Of a stretch of DNA of 64,000 nt, positions 51,579 to 60,216 are shown piece after piece. The stretch comes from JABWBD01 sp040768665 (GTDB lineage Bacteria > Planctomycetota > Planctomycetia > Pirellulales > Thermoguttaceae). The stretch lies in the NCBI GenBank assembly GCA_040768665.1, contig JAXGMN010000036.1, positions 76,521 to 140,520 of the forward strand. The letters run 5' to 3'. The stretch's first letter is position 1, and every line of letters begins with the position of its first letter. The notes under the pieces are model-generated. The model was not told the DNA's origin, did no database searches, and saw only the letters and a program-made list of their open reading frames with translations. The position numbers were made by a program, and so were the translations under genes.

Positions 51579-54500
51579 TGCGCACCCGGTTTGCCAGGTT
51601 CCACTACGTATATCTGGCCCCGCTTTTGCGGAGCCAACTGGTACCATGCCGTCTCCAACTTGGCGTACACCTGTTTCACGGTCTGCCCAGGACTAAGGAC
51701 CTCGGCCATGTCAATGGTCCCGTTCTCTCGCAAAACCATCGCATCGGGTTCAATGTCCGGCGTGTGCGACTGGCCGGAAAACTTGCTAAGGCGAACCCCC
51801 ATTCCGACTCTCTTGGCACCCGGAGTTATCCTGAACAACTCCGCAAGGAATTGTTGCGAGAACATGTGCGCGGGTGTTCTCGGGGTGTCAAGGGCACCTT
51901 CAATCGCTGGAAGTGCGGCCTGCGAATCAAGTGACGCTTCAAAAGCCGCAATTTCCGCTTCGCTGGCGAGAGACTCCACGCTCGAAAGGTCTAGGACTGC
52001 CGCCCGACTTCCATTCAGGGGACGGATCAACGGACCCGGGCGAGCGGCGGCGCGAAGGCCAAACGGCAGCATCACTGCGGAGAGATACCCGACTGTGTAA
52101 CGATATGTCGTCAGGTTCGGATTACCCTGTGCGATGGCGTCGTCTACTCCAATTTGCGTCTGCCACGCTATCAGCGCGGTAAGAACGCTCAGCACGCTTG
52201 CTTGAGTTACAAGAGACGTCTTCGCAAGTGCGGCGAAAGCCGGCACCCCGAACCCGCCCAAGACACCGCCGAACGCCGCGCCCCATAGGCCCTGCACCAC
52301 ACATTCGCCCGTGCTCTTCCCAGCGATGTATGCGTCGAGGTAACCGACCGTGTAACCGATGCCAATTCCTGCCAGCATCCCGCTCAGAGAGAACTCCGAC
52401 ATTCCCAGCGGGTCATTGAAGTTGATCCCGTCGCCGTGGACGAAGACGTACTTGTTGAACGTGATCGGGTTGTTCAGATCGCCGAAGAACCGGTCAACGG
52501 TCGGGAACCGCCCAAGGCGCGGATCATACAGGCGGTCGCGGAAGTCGTAGAGCTTGATGCTGCCAAGGAACGGCTCGCTGTTGTAGAGGCGGTTTGTAAG
52601 CGCGGCAAGCGGATTGAAGCCGATGGGGTTGCCTAAGGCGTCGTAAGCGTAGATTTGGCCGGAGAGCGGCAGACCGATGGCATCGACCAGCCCGCGCGTG
52701 CTGCCGTGGCCGTCCTTCAAGAGATAGAGCGTTGCGCCATTCTGGATGGCCGGGGCTTGCTGACTGATGATGTCCAGGCCAAGCGTGTAGGTCTTGAGCA
52801 CGTTGCCCGACGCATCCTTCTCTTCAAGCACCTGCGAGTAGCCCGTGGCATTGTGCCGGTCCACCACGAACAACGTCTTCGTGCCGTTGACCGTCTCACT
52901 GACGCGCACGCCATCATCGGCGTATTGGTAATCCGTCGTGGTGTCGGTCGTGCCGTCGCCATTCGAGTCAACATCGACCTGACTCATGCGTCCTTGCAAG
53001 TTGTAGGTGTAGCTGTCTTCCTCCACCTTGTTGCCGCTGTCGTTCATGCCTTCGCGGACGGTCTTCTTCGTCTGCTGAGTGCCGTTGCCGCCGAACGAAG
53101 TCGTTGCGCCAGGACCATACTCGTAGCGCGTGAAGCGGTCTTCCGTGGTCCCACCGGCCACGTCCTTTGCCTCGGTCAGCAACCGGTCGTTGGCGTCGAA
53201 GGTCGAAGTGATTGCTTCATCAACGTTCTGGGATGACATGGCCGCGCCGGAGCGGTAATCGGCCATCTGCTGGGCGGTCGGATCAGAATCCACGTTCTTG
53301 CCCAGCCGATTGCCGACCAGATCCAGCACATAATCGGCCGCGAAGTCCAGGTCATCGTTGAAGCTGTCGTAGACCTCGCGGGTCAGCCGGCCCAACTGGT
53401 CGTAGAACCAGTCGATGCGCGTGGTCTGATCGGCGTCGTCAATCTCGGTGACGCCGCTCCGCTTGCCATCCGCCAAGAGGTCGTAATCAAACTGGGCAAG
53501 CAGATTCTCGTTGGCTTCGTCGAAGACCCAATCGGTTCCGCTGGCGTAGTCGTCATGGAAGGTCTTGAGCTGCACCAGCCGGTTGAGGTTGTACCTGTAG
53601 TCGCTCACCACTTCGTTGGGCAATCGAACCTTGTCGAGATTGCCCAGGAGGTCGTAGCGATATTCGGTCACTTCCGGCGTCGTCAGTGGTGTATCGTTGC
53701 GCTCCACGACGGTCACGCTCACCAACCGGCCGAGAACATCATAACCATATCGGGTGTCGGTAATGGCCTTGCCGTCACTGGAAGTCGACGTATGGGCGTC
53801 GTCGGCATCGCCGGTGTAGGTGCGAAGCAGATTGCCGGTGACCGGATCAAATTCATAATGGATCCGCGTGTCGACCGTGCCGTCGCCGTCGATATCGTTT
53901 GCGATCGTGACCAGGTTCCCGAGAGAATCGTACGCCTTCGTGGCAACCCGCTGGTCGGCCGTTGTCGTGAGATTCCCGTCCCCGTCCTGGATCACCTCCA
54001 CTTGGCGTCCGAACGCGTCGTAGCCGTAGCGAACCGCCTCGTCCGCCGCCGTGAGGCTGCCATCCTCGGCGTCGGCCGGATAATCGGCTTCGGCAGTGGC
54101 GCCACCGTAATAGTACTTCGCCACCAGTCGGCCACCGGCGCGCGCCGAATTGTCGTAGCGGTAAGCCGTCACGACACCCTCGAAGGAGACTTCGTACTCA
54201 AGCTGCCCCAGCGCGACGCTCTCGGCAAGCGATTCACCGTCGCCGACGGCGGCAGCCAGCGAGCGGTCGTTGTAGAACTTCCGTTCCACGAAGTCGTCCG
54301 GATCGCCCGTGGTCGCCACGCCGATCGGCAGCGTCCGCGAGGTCTGGCGGCCTTGCGCGTCGTAGGTCAGTTCCGTCACGCGCGTGTCGAACGCCTGTGA
54401 GAAATCCCCCGCCGTGCCGTCATGATCGTAGAAGATCCCCGCCACGGTCTGGTAGACGTTGTCGCGGATCGAGACGTGATTCCCCTGGGCATCATAGCGA

Positions 54501-57500
54501 TACTCGTAGCGCGGATGCACCATCAACGGAACCGGTTCCGGACCCGACTCGTCCATCAGCGTCGGATGCGCCACCTCCGGCAGCACCACGGCCCTCAAGC
54601 GACCGAAGTCATCATACTCAAACTCCCTCTTGAGCGGATTCTGCTCGCTGCTGTAGGCCTGCTCGCTCTCCCACATCACCCGGCCGTAATCATCGTAGCC
54701 CTGAGCGACGTAGCTCTCGATCGCCGTGCCCACGCCGTAGATCGTCTTCGTCGTGCGGCCGTAGGCGTCGTACTCGAACCGCGTGACCTGCTTGTCCGCA
54801 TAGCTCGTGCTCAACACGTTCCCATCGGCATCCACAATGACGCGGATGTTCACCCAGTTTTCCTGAAGCCGGCCCTCGGTACCGTACTTCGACTCGGTGC
54901 GATGGCGAACCAATTCGCCGCTCAACTCGTCGAGAACCGCCGGTCCGATCGTGGCAGTCTGCCGCCCGGCATCGTCATATTCGTAATCCGTGGCCGGGCC
55001 ATCCTCGCCCAACGTATGGCGCCCGATCGAACGCGCAACGCGGCCGTTCGTGTCGTACACCGTCTCGCTGATCCACACGGTGCCGCCGACGGAGAGCAGC
55101 CTGGACTCGAGCCCACCACCCGTCGCTACAATCTCGACCACCACCTCTTCAAGCCGTTCGCTCTTTACGACCCGGCCTGCCCGATCGTAGTGGCTGATCG
55201 TGCCCAAGACCGCCGGGCTCGCACCGGGCGACGCAAGCGGATGGCCCTGGCCGTCCTCCTCGTACGCGATGACGTACGCGTCGGCCGACGCCATCGGACG
55301 CCCCGCCGCGTCGTAGACGCTCCGCGTCACCAGCCACACCAGCGCGCCCGTCTCGTCGCGCGCCTGCGTTCGCGATTCGATCTGTCTTCCCACGGCATCG
55401 TACGTGTACCTGCTCCGCGCGCCGAACCGGTCCAGCGTGTAGTCGACCCGCCCCGTCTGGTCATAGTGCGTCTGACTCGCGGAGAGCACCTGGTATCCGC
55501 TCGGCTCCAGCGCCTCGATCCCGTCCAGCGCGATCACCAGCCCTGCCACCCGCTCCGTGCGGATCACGCGGCCCAGGCTGTCGTAGACCGTGTGCGTGCC
55601 GAAGACGGCCGGCGGGACGTCGGCCGGCGGATTGACGCCGTCGCCCGTCGAATACTGGTCCGTCGCAAACACCGCCCGCCCCAGCGCATCGTACCAGGTC
55701 CGCGTCACCAGCCAGCATGCCTCGCCGTTCTCATCCTTCGCCTGCGTCCGCCTTTCCACAAGCTGTCCGCGGGAATCGTAGACGTTTTCCGTCGCGACGT
55801 CGAACTGGTCCGTGCTCCACCCCACCAGCCCCGCGGGATCATAGTATGTCGCCGTCTTCCACACTTCGGCCACGCCGTCGAGCTGGCTTGCGCTGGTATA
55901 CACCTGCTGCCCGGCCACCTCGTACTGCCACGTCGCCACGACACGCGCGTCCTCGTAGTCCGATCGCGACACGAGCGTCCGCGTCTCATTCGGATCGGCC
56001 GGGTTCGTCCAGTAGCGGTAACTGAGCGTCTGGTTCCCCAACGCGTCATAGACGAAGTATTGCGTGACGCCCGACGCCCCGGTTGAGCTGGACACATTCC
56101 CGTAAGCGTCGTACGTGAAGCTCGACAGCACGCTGCCCGCACCGTCGCGAATGCTCTCGACCAGCCCCGGCCGGTCCGGCACGTAGTCCAACAACGTGAC
56201 CGTCCCCTCGCCATCCTTCATCCAGATCAGATTGCCGCGGCTGTCGTACTCGTTTTCCGTCGTGTTGCCCAGCGCGTCGGTTACCGTCTTCACGTTTCCA
56301 TACGTGTCGTAGCTGTACGTCGTCGTGTGGCCCAGCCCGTCCGTGACCCGCATGGGTCTTCCGTCCACGTACGTCGACTGGCTTTGCCACGCAGCCGGCT
56401 CCTGGTTGTACCGGTGCGTCGCATCCGTGGGATCGAACGGCTCGACCTGCGCCGCCGTCACCGTGAAAGGCACGCTCTCCCACGTCGGATTCCCTTCCGC
56501 ATCGTACCGGTAGACCGTCACCAGGTACTCGTACACCGCCGGCTCGCCCGTCGCCGCCGTGTTCAGCCACTCGATCTGACGCAGCACATTGCCATCCCCG
56601 TCGCGGACGAACTCCGTCACGCCGCCGCTCGCCTCGCTCTTTTCCACGAACCGCCCATCCCCCAGATCGAGCGTGAAGCTGAAGGCGATGCTCGCGTCAG
56701 AGGCGTCGGCCACGTTCTCGATCCGGCCGTCGGGGCCGATCTCGAGGCTCAGCACCGTCAGACCGCGGGGATCGATGATGTCCGTCAGCCAGTGCGGATA
56801 ATCCCGCGGGTAGCCGTGCTCGGGATCGGCGTTGTAGCAGAAACTCGTCACCCGCTCCGTCGCCCCCCAGCGGCGCGTCACCGTCACCAGGTCCCCAGCC
56901 GCATCATAACCATAGACGATCCGCAGATTATCATCGGGATTTCCCGGCGTGTCGTCCGGAGCGATCACCTCCGAAATCCGCCCCTGGCTCCACACGAACG
57001 TCACACTCCGCCCCGAGCTGCTCGAAATGCTCTGAAGCTCTCCGCCCGCGTAGTTGTACGTGAGCTTGTTGCCGTTGCGGTCCGCCGTCGAGATCGTCGA
57101 GCCGGTGGTGGCATTGAGCGTCAGTGTTTCGCCCGTCGCGGTCACCAGCCAGTAGCGGTTCCCGAATCGCGAGTGCTGCGGGTTGTACGAGTAGCTCCCG
57201 TCGGGCAGGTAGTATTCGTGATGTCCCGACGCATCCGTGAATCGCTTCAGAATCACGTCTTCCGCATCTGGAACGTACAGCATGCTCTTCACGTCCGCAT
57301 CCGCCATGAAGTACGGCACATAGGTGCTCTCCCCGATCGAGGCCGTCCGCAGCACCGGCTGGAACGTGAATCCCGCCGTCGTCCCGTCCGCCAACGTCAC
57401 CACCACCCGCGAACCCTCGCGCATCGGCATCACGCCCCCGAATCCTGGCATGCTCCCGCCGGCCGGCAGCGTCGTCAAGTGCGTCTGCCCCAGCCCCAGA

Positions 57501-59416
57501 CGCCAGCCGTAACCAAAATCCCCCGCCACGTCCGCCCGCAGGGAATCGTACGTCCGCGTCACCGTGATTGGCAAGCCCAGCCCCGGCACCACCAGGTCGG
57601 AAAACGACAGGCTCAGGTTCCCCATCTTCAGCTTGCCGTCGATGTTCACCTGGCGAACGCAGCTCGAAGTGTGCACACCGTCGGTCGCCACCAGTTCCAG
57701 CACATATCGCCCGTTCTCCAACAGCGTCGGATCCAATCGCGCAAGCTGCCCGTTGATCACCTCCGCCGTGTTCTGCGAGCCTTCCTGCGGGCTGAGGACC
57801 ATCACCGTTCCGCTCAGCTCCGACGTGAGCGAGAGCGTCCAACTCTGAAGATCCGCGTCGATCACGCTGCCGAAGATCGCCCGGGGCGTGGTGATCACCG
57901 CGCCGTCGGCCAGGTCGAGAAAGACCTGGGGAGCCTCGGCGTCGGGGAGCACGATGTTCAGCCCCGCTTGCACTTCGGTCTGCTTGCCGGCCAGATCCGT
58001 CGCCACGGCCGTGAAGAGCACCGGGAGCTCTTGCATCTGGGGCACCTGGTAGTTGCAGGCATAGGTCGCGTCCAGCGGAAGCGGCGTGCCGCTGGTGTCG
58101 CCCAGGTACAGCCAGCGCGTGGCGATGCTCGTGTCGTCGCTCGCCACGATCCTCACCGTCACCCACTCGCCGGGCGCTGCAACGTCGGGCTCGAAATCGA
58201 TGGCCACCGTGGGATTGGCATAGTCCTCGGCCACCACCAAGCTGAAATCTTCTTGGTTCTCGCGGCCCCAACGGTCCCGCACCACCACCTCCAGCGGATA
58301 CGTCCCCGAGACCGTGCTCGCCCACGTGATCCGGCCTGATTCTTCGTCGATCGTCAGCCCCGGGGGAAGACTATATCCCGCCTGCGCGACCAGCTCGAAC
58401 TCGAGTGGGTAGTCCAGCGCGTGGGCCGGCTCCGCCGATACCGACAGCGTGAACCCGGTCCCCGACACGGCGAACTGGTCCGCAATCGGCTCGATCACCG
58501 GCACCGGCCCGTCCGTCGGCGAGATCACCATCACGTAAAAGTTCACCGACGCCCCGAGCTGGAATGCCCCATCGTCGCGGACCACGAGCACCGCGTCGTG
58601 CATGGGATACGGGAACGTGCCCGCGGCCGGGGTCTGTTCGGCCGTGGGCGTCCACCTAATGTGATACTCGTCCTCAACCTCGTCGTAGCTCCACGTCATG
58701 CCGTCCGGCTTGACCGGCAGCTCAATGGTCACCTCGTCGCCGTCGGGATCGGTCACGCGGAACGTGTAGTCGAACGTCGCGCCGGGCAGCACGAAGCACT
58801 CTTCCGCCGTGATGATCGGCTCGATGATCGGCGCTTCGTTCCACTCGGATTCCAGCACGGTGATGTCGAACGTGTTCAGAAAGCCCGCGCCGTAGATGTC
58901 GGTCACCTCAATGGCGATGTCTTGCAACAAGTAGGGATACGTGCCGTCGGGCGACTGGGGCGACTCCCAGACAAACAGCCCGTCCTCGTCGATGCTCATC
59001 CCCGCGGGCAGCGCCTCGGGCGAGGTGATTTGGTACACGATCTCGTGCTTCTCGGGGTCGTCGGCCTCGATCTGGAACTCGTACCGCTGCCCGACGATCG
59101 CCGTAGCGGGCGGGTTGAGGATCACCGTCGGCGGCTGGTTCACCCCGGAAACGTAGAGGTGCAGTTCCTGCGTGGAAGTCCCGCCCAAGTAGTCGGTCAC
59201 CCGAAGGGTGGCCGTCACCGACTCGCCGGCCTCATCGGCCGAAGGCCACCACTCCACGAGCCCCGTGAATTCCCCAACCTTCATCCCGGCAGGCGCATCG
59301 TCATCGAACGACCACCACCGCGGGTGATTCTCGAAGTCCGTCGACTCGGCCTGGTAGAAGTACATCGTCTCCGCCGCCGCCAGCGTCGGGTACGACGAAG
59401 TAATCACCAGTGCCAC
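51575..59416 (-). CDS. RHS1: Ig-like/YD-repeat polymorphic toxin
   Basis: A 2613-residue protein. It starts with a GTG one base after the stop of the preceding immunity frame, with no ribosome binding site and no signal peptide, so its N-terminus may be truncated. Residues about 1-500 hold several putative-Ig/cadherin-like domains (NQPPTVILNPPATAIVGQRYEF; EWNEAPIIEPIITAEE). The RHS part begins near 605 with LPITVTRTYDSLRADVAGDFGYGWRLG. YD repeats follow to about 2300 (YDALGR, YDAYGR, YDLLGN), then the core end YDPRLGRFPTVDRFFGDLNNP and NFNDPLG near 2335. The last 278 residues are the variable tip: hydrophobic Gly-rich helices, then a basic domain (ITPGAKRVGMGVRLSKFSGQ, DIEPDAMVLRENGTIDMAEVLSP) resembling a PD-(D/E)XK nuclease without its usual Lys. 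Toxicity by nucleic-acid cleavage is inferred. Confidence 0.85.
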   Translation of the reverse strand: MALVITSSYPTLAAAETMYFYQAESTDFENHPRWWSFDDDAPAGMKVGEFTGLVEWWPSADEAGESVTATLRVTDYLGGTSTQELHLYVSGVNQPPTVILNPPATAIVGQRYEFQIEADDPEKHEIVYQITSPEALPAGMSIDEDGLFVWESPQSPDGTYPYLLQDIAIEVTDIYGAGFLNTFDITVLESEWNEAPIIEPIITAEECFVLPGATFDYTFRVTDPDGDEVTIELPVKPDGMTWSYDEVEDEYHIRWTPTAEQTPAAGTFPYPMHDAVLVVRDDGAFQLGASVNFYVMVISPTDGPVPVIEPIADQFAVSGTGFTLSVSAEPAHALDYPLEFELVAQAGYSLPPGLTIDEESGRITWASTVSGTYPLEVVVRDRWGRENQEDFSLVVAEDYANPTVAIDFEPDVAAPGEWVTVRIVASDDTSIATRWLYLGDTSGTPLPLDATYACNYQVPQMQELPVLFTAVATDLAGKQTEVQAGLNIVLPDAEAPQVFLDLADGAVITTPRAIFGSVIDADLQSWTLSLTSELSGTVMVLSPQEGSQNTAEVINGQLARLDPTLLENGRYVLELVATDGVHTSSCVRQVNIDGKLKMGNLSLSFSDLVVPGLGLPITVTRTYDSLRADVAGDFGYGWRLGLGQTHLTTLPAGGSMPGFGGVMPMREGSRVVVTLADGTTAGFTFQPVLRTASIGESTYVPYFMADADVKSMLYVPDAEDVILKRFTDASGHHEYYLPDGSYSYNPQHSRFGNRYWLVTATGETLTLNATTGSTISTADRNGNKLTYNYAGGELQSISSSSGRSVTFVWSQGRISEVIAPDDTPGNPDDNLRIVYGYDAAGDLVTVTRRWGATERVTSFCYNADPEHGYPRDYPHWLTDIIDPRGLTVLSLEIGPDGRIENVADASDASIAFSFTLDLGDGRFVEKSEASGGVTEFVRDGDGNVLRQIEWLNTAATGEPAVYEYLVTVYRYDAEGNPTWESVPFTVTAAQVEPFDPTDATHRYNQEPAAWQSQSTYVDGRPMRVTDGLGHTTTYSYDTYGNVKTVTDALGNTTENEYDSRGNLIWMKDGEGTVTLLDYVPDRPGLVESIRDGAGSVLSSFTYDAYGNVSSSTGASGVTQYFVYDALGNQTLSYRYWTNPADPNETRTLVSRSDYEDARVVATWQYEVAGQQVYTSASQLDGVAEVWKTATYYDPAGLVGWSTDQFDVATENVYDSRGQLVERRTQAKDENGEACWLVTRTWYDALGRAVFATDQYSTGDGVNPPADVPPAVFGTHTVYDSLGRVIRTERVAGLVIALDGIEALEPSGYQVLSASQTHYDQTGRVDYTLDRFGARSRYTYDAVGRQIESRTQARDETGALVWLVTRSVYDAAGRPMASADAYVIAYEEDGQGHPLASPGASPAVLGTISHYDRAGRVVKSERLEEVVVEIVATGGGLESRLLSVGGTVWISETVYDTNGRVARSIGRHTLGEDGPATDYEYDDAGRQTATIGPAVLDELSGELVRHRTESKYGTEGRLQENWVNIRVIVDADGNVLSTSYADKQVTRFEYDAYGRTTKTIYGVGTAIESYVAQGYDDYGRVMWESEQAYSSEQNPLKREFEYDDFGRLRAVVLPEVAHPTLMDESGPEPVPLMVHPRYEYRYDAQGNHVSIRDNVYQTVAGIFYDHDGTAGDFSQAFDTRVTELTYDAQGRQTSRTLPIGVATTGDPDDFVERKFYNDRSLAAAVGDGESLAESVALGQLEYEVSFEGVVTAYRYDNSARAGGRLVAKYYYGGATAEADYPADAEDGSLTAADEAVRYGYDAFGRQVEVIQDGDGNLTTTADQRVATKAYDSLGNLVTIANDIDGDGTVDTRIHYEFDPVTGNLLRTYTGDADDAHTSTSSDGKAITDTRYGYDVLGRLVSVTVVERNDTPLTTPEVTEYRYDLLGNLDKVRLPNEVVSDYRYNLNRLVQLKTFHDDYASGTDWVFDEANENLLAQFDYDLLADGKRSGVTEIDDADQTTRIDWFYDQLGRLTREVYDSFNDDLDFAADYVLDLVGNRLGKNVDSDPTAQQMADYRSGAAMSSQNVDEAITSTFDANDRLLTEAKDVAGGTTEDRFTRYEYGPGATTSFGGNGTQQTKKTVREGMNDSGNKVEEDSYTYNLQGRMSQVDVDSNGDGTTDTTTDYQYADDGVRVSETVNGTKTLFVVDRHNATGYSQVLEEKDASGNVLKTYTLGLDIISQQAPAIQNGATLYLLKDGHGSTRGLVDAIGLPLSGQIYAYDALGNPIGFNPLAALTNRLYNSEPFLGSIKLYDFRDRLYDPRLGRFPTVDRFFGDLNNPITFNKYVFVHGDGINFNDPLGMSEFSLSGMLAGIGIGYTVGYLDAYIAGKSTGECVVQGLWGAAFGGVLGGFGVPAFAALAKTSLVTQASVLSVLTALIAWQTQIGVDDAIAQGNPNLTTYRYTVGYLSAVMLPFGLRAAARPGPLIRPLNGSRAAVLDLSSVESLASEAEIAAFEASLDSQAALPAIEGALDTPRTPAHMFSQQFLAELFRITPGAKRVGMGVRLSKFSGQSHTPDIEPDAMVLRENGTIDMAEVLSPGQTVKQVYAKLETAWYQLAPQKRGQIYVVEPGKPGAQ
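54376..55310. repeat. Long direct repeat shared by the two RHS genes, copy 1
   Basis: Nearly identical to 63060-63994 at a constant offset of 8684 bases with no gap, and covering the middle YD repeats. Differences are scattered single bases. The match probably extends past the window end in copy 2. Confidence 0.85.
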
Positions 59417-59417
59417 T

Positions 59418-60213
59418 TCACCGGCTGCGAATGCGGTCCTCCCAACGGATGTCGATTCCGGAACCCTCCTTCCCGTTCCATTCCCCGATAAGTCTGTCCG
59501 CCAACAACTGGATTCGAAACATCAGTTCCTTGTTGCGAAGCGGGTCATGCTGAAGCCGCCACTCAAAGCTGGCATCCTTGGGTGGCACCGCGATGTCGAA
59601 GGACGGTTCGGAGCCCTCGACAGTGGTCCGATGCAGGGCGATGCACATGCATGCTACCTGATACACTTCGCGCTCCGCGAAGCCGAACCACGGCCGGCCA
59701 TTCGGCGAGCCGCTGCGTTGCGGCCGTCTTCTTCGCCAAGCGCCGACGCAACTCTGTGATCTGCGCGTACGGAGATTCCAGACGCGGCATCAACTCCAGG
59801 TACTCCTTCACCGCCGCGCGTGCTGACGCCATCCGGTCCAGCACAACCGGCCCCATCTCCCTGGCAAGCTCCTCGACACGAATGGGCACGACTTCCGCCA
59901 TGCGCCGTTCCCACGCGAGGGCTTCTTCGCGCGTTTCGATAACCGTCTCGCCCCGTTCCGGTATCCCCGCCAATTCGAACAATAGCCGATCCGCACCAAT
60001 TTCTTTGAAGTTAACGTGGTGCGTGGGGAGAACAAACACACGCGCCCCGACAGATTCACGCCGCTTACCGGAAAAATCCAGCACGAGCCGCTGGTATAGC
60101 CCCGGCTCTCGGTCTTTGCGCACGAAGATCCAAAGCTCTGGCCAGCTCTGAACCCCGATTTCAAAGCCCTGCGGCGACAACAGCAATGACACTCTTCGGA
60201 TGGAAAGTTTCAT
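59418..60213 (-). CDS. Candidate immunity protein for RHS2, split by a frameshift
   Basis: The ATG at 60213 lies three bases after the RHS2 stop. The first frame encodes MKLSIRRVSLLLSPQGFEIG through RRRLAKKTAATQRLAEW and then degrades into a basic tail that ends at 59563. The next frame takes over at about 59685 with WFGFAEREVYQVACMCIALH, PSFDIAVPPKDASFEWRLQ and LLADRLIGEWNGKEGSGIDI to a stop at 59418. The whole span is 796 bases, one more than a multiple of three, so one inserted base explains it. Repaired, it would be about 264 residues, close to the 254 of the RHS1 partner. It is soluble. I cannot name its family. If real, the frameshift leaves RHS2 without immunity. Confidence 0.6.
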
Positions 60214-60216
60214 GGC

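Noticed and set aside
56327..58339. Arg/His-rich plus-strand frame of 670 codons opposite RHS1
   Set aside because: Antisense shadow of Ig and YD repeats; composition is typical of a complementary strand.
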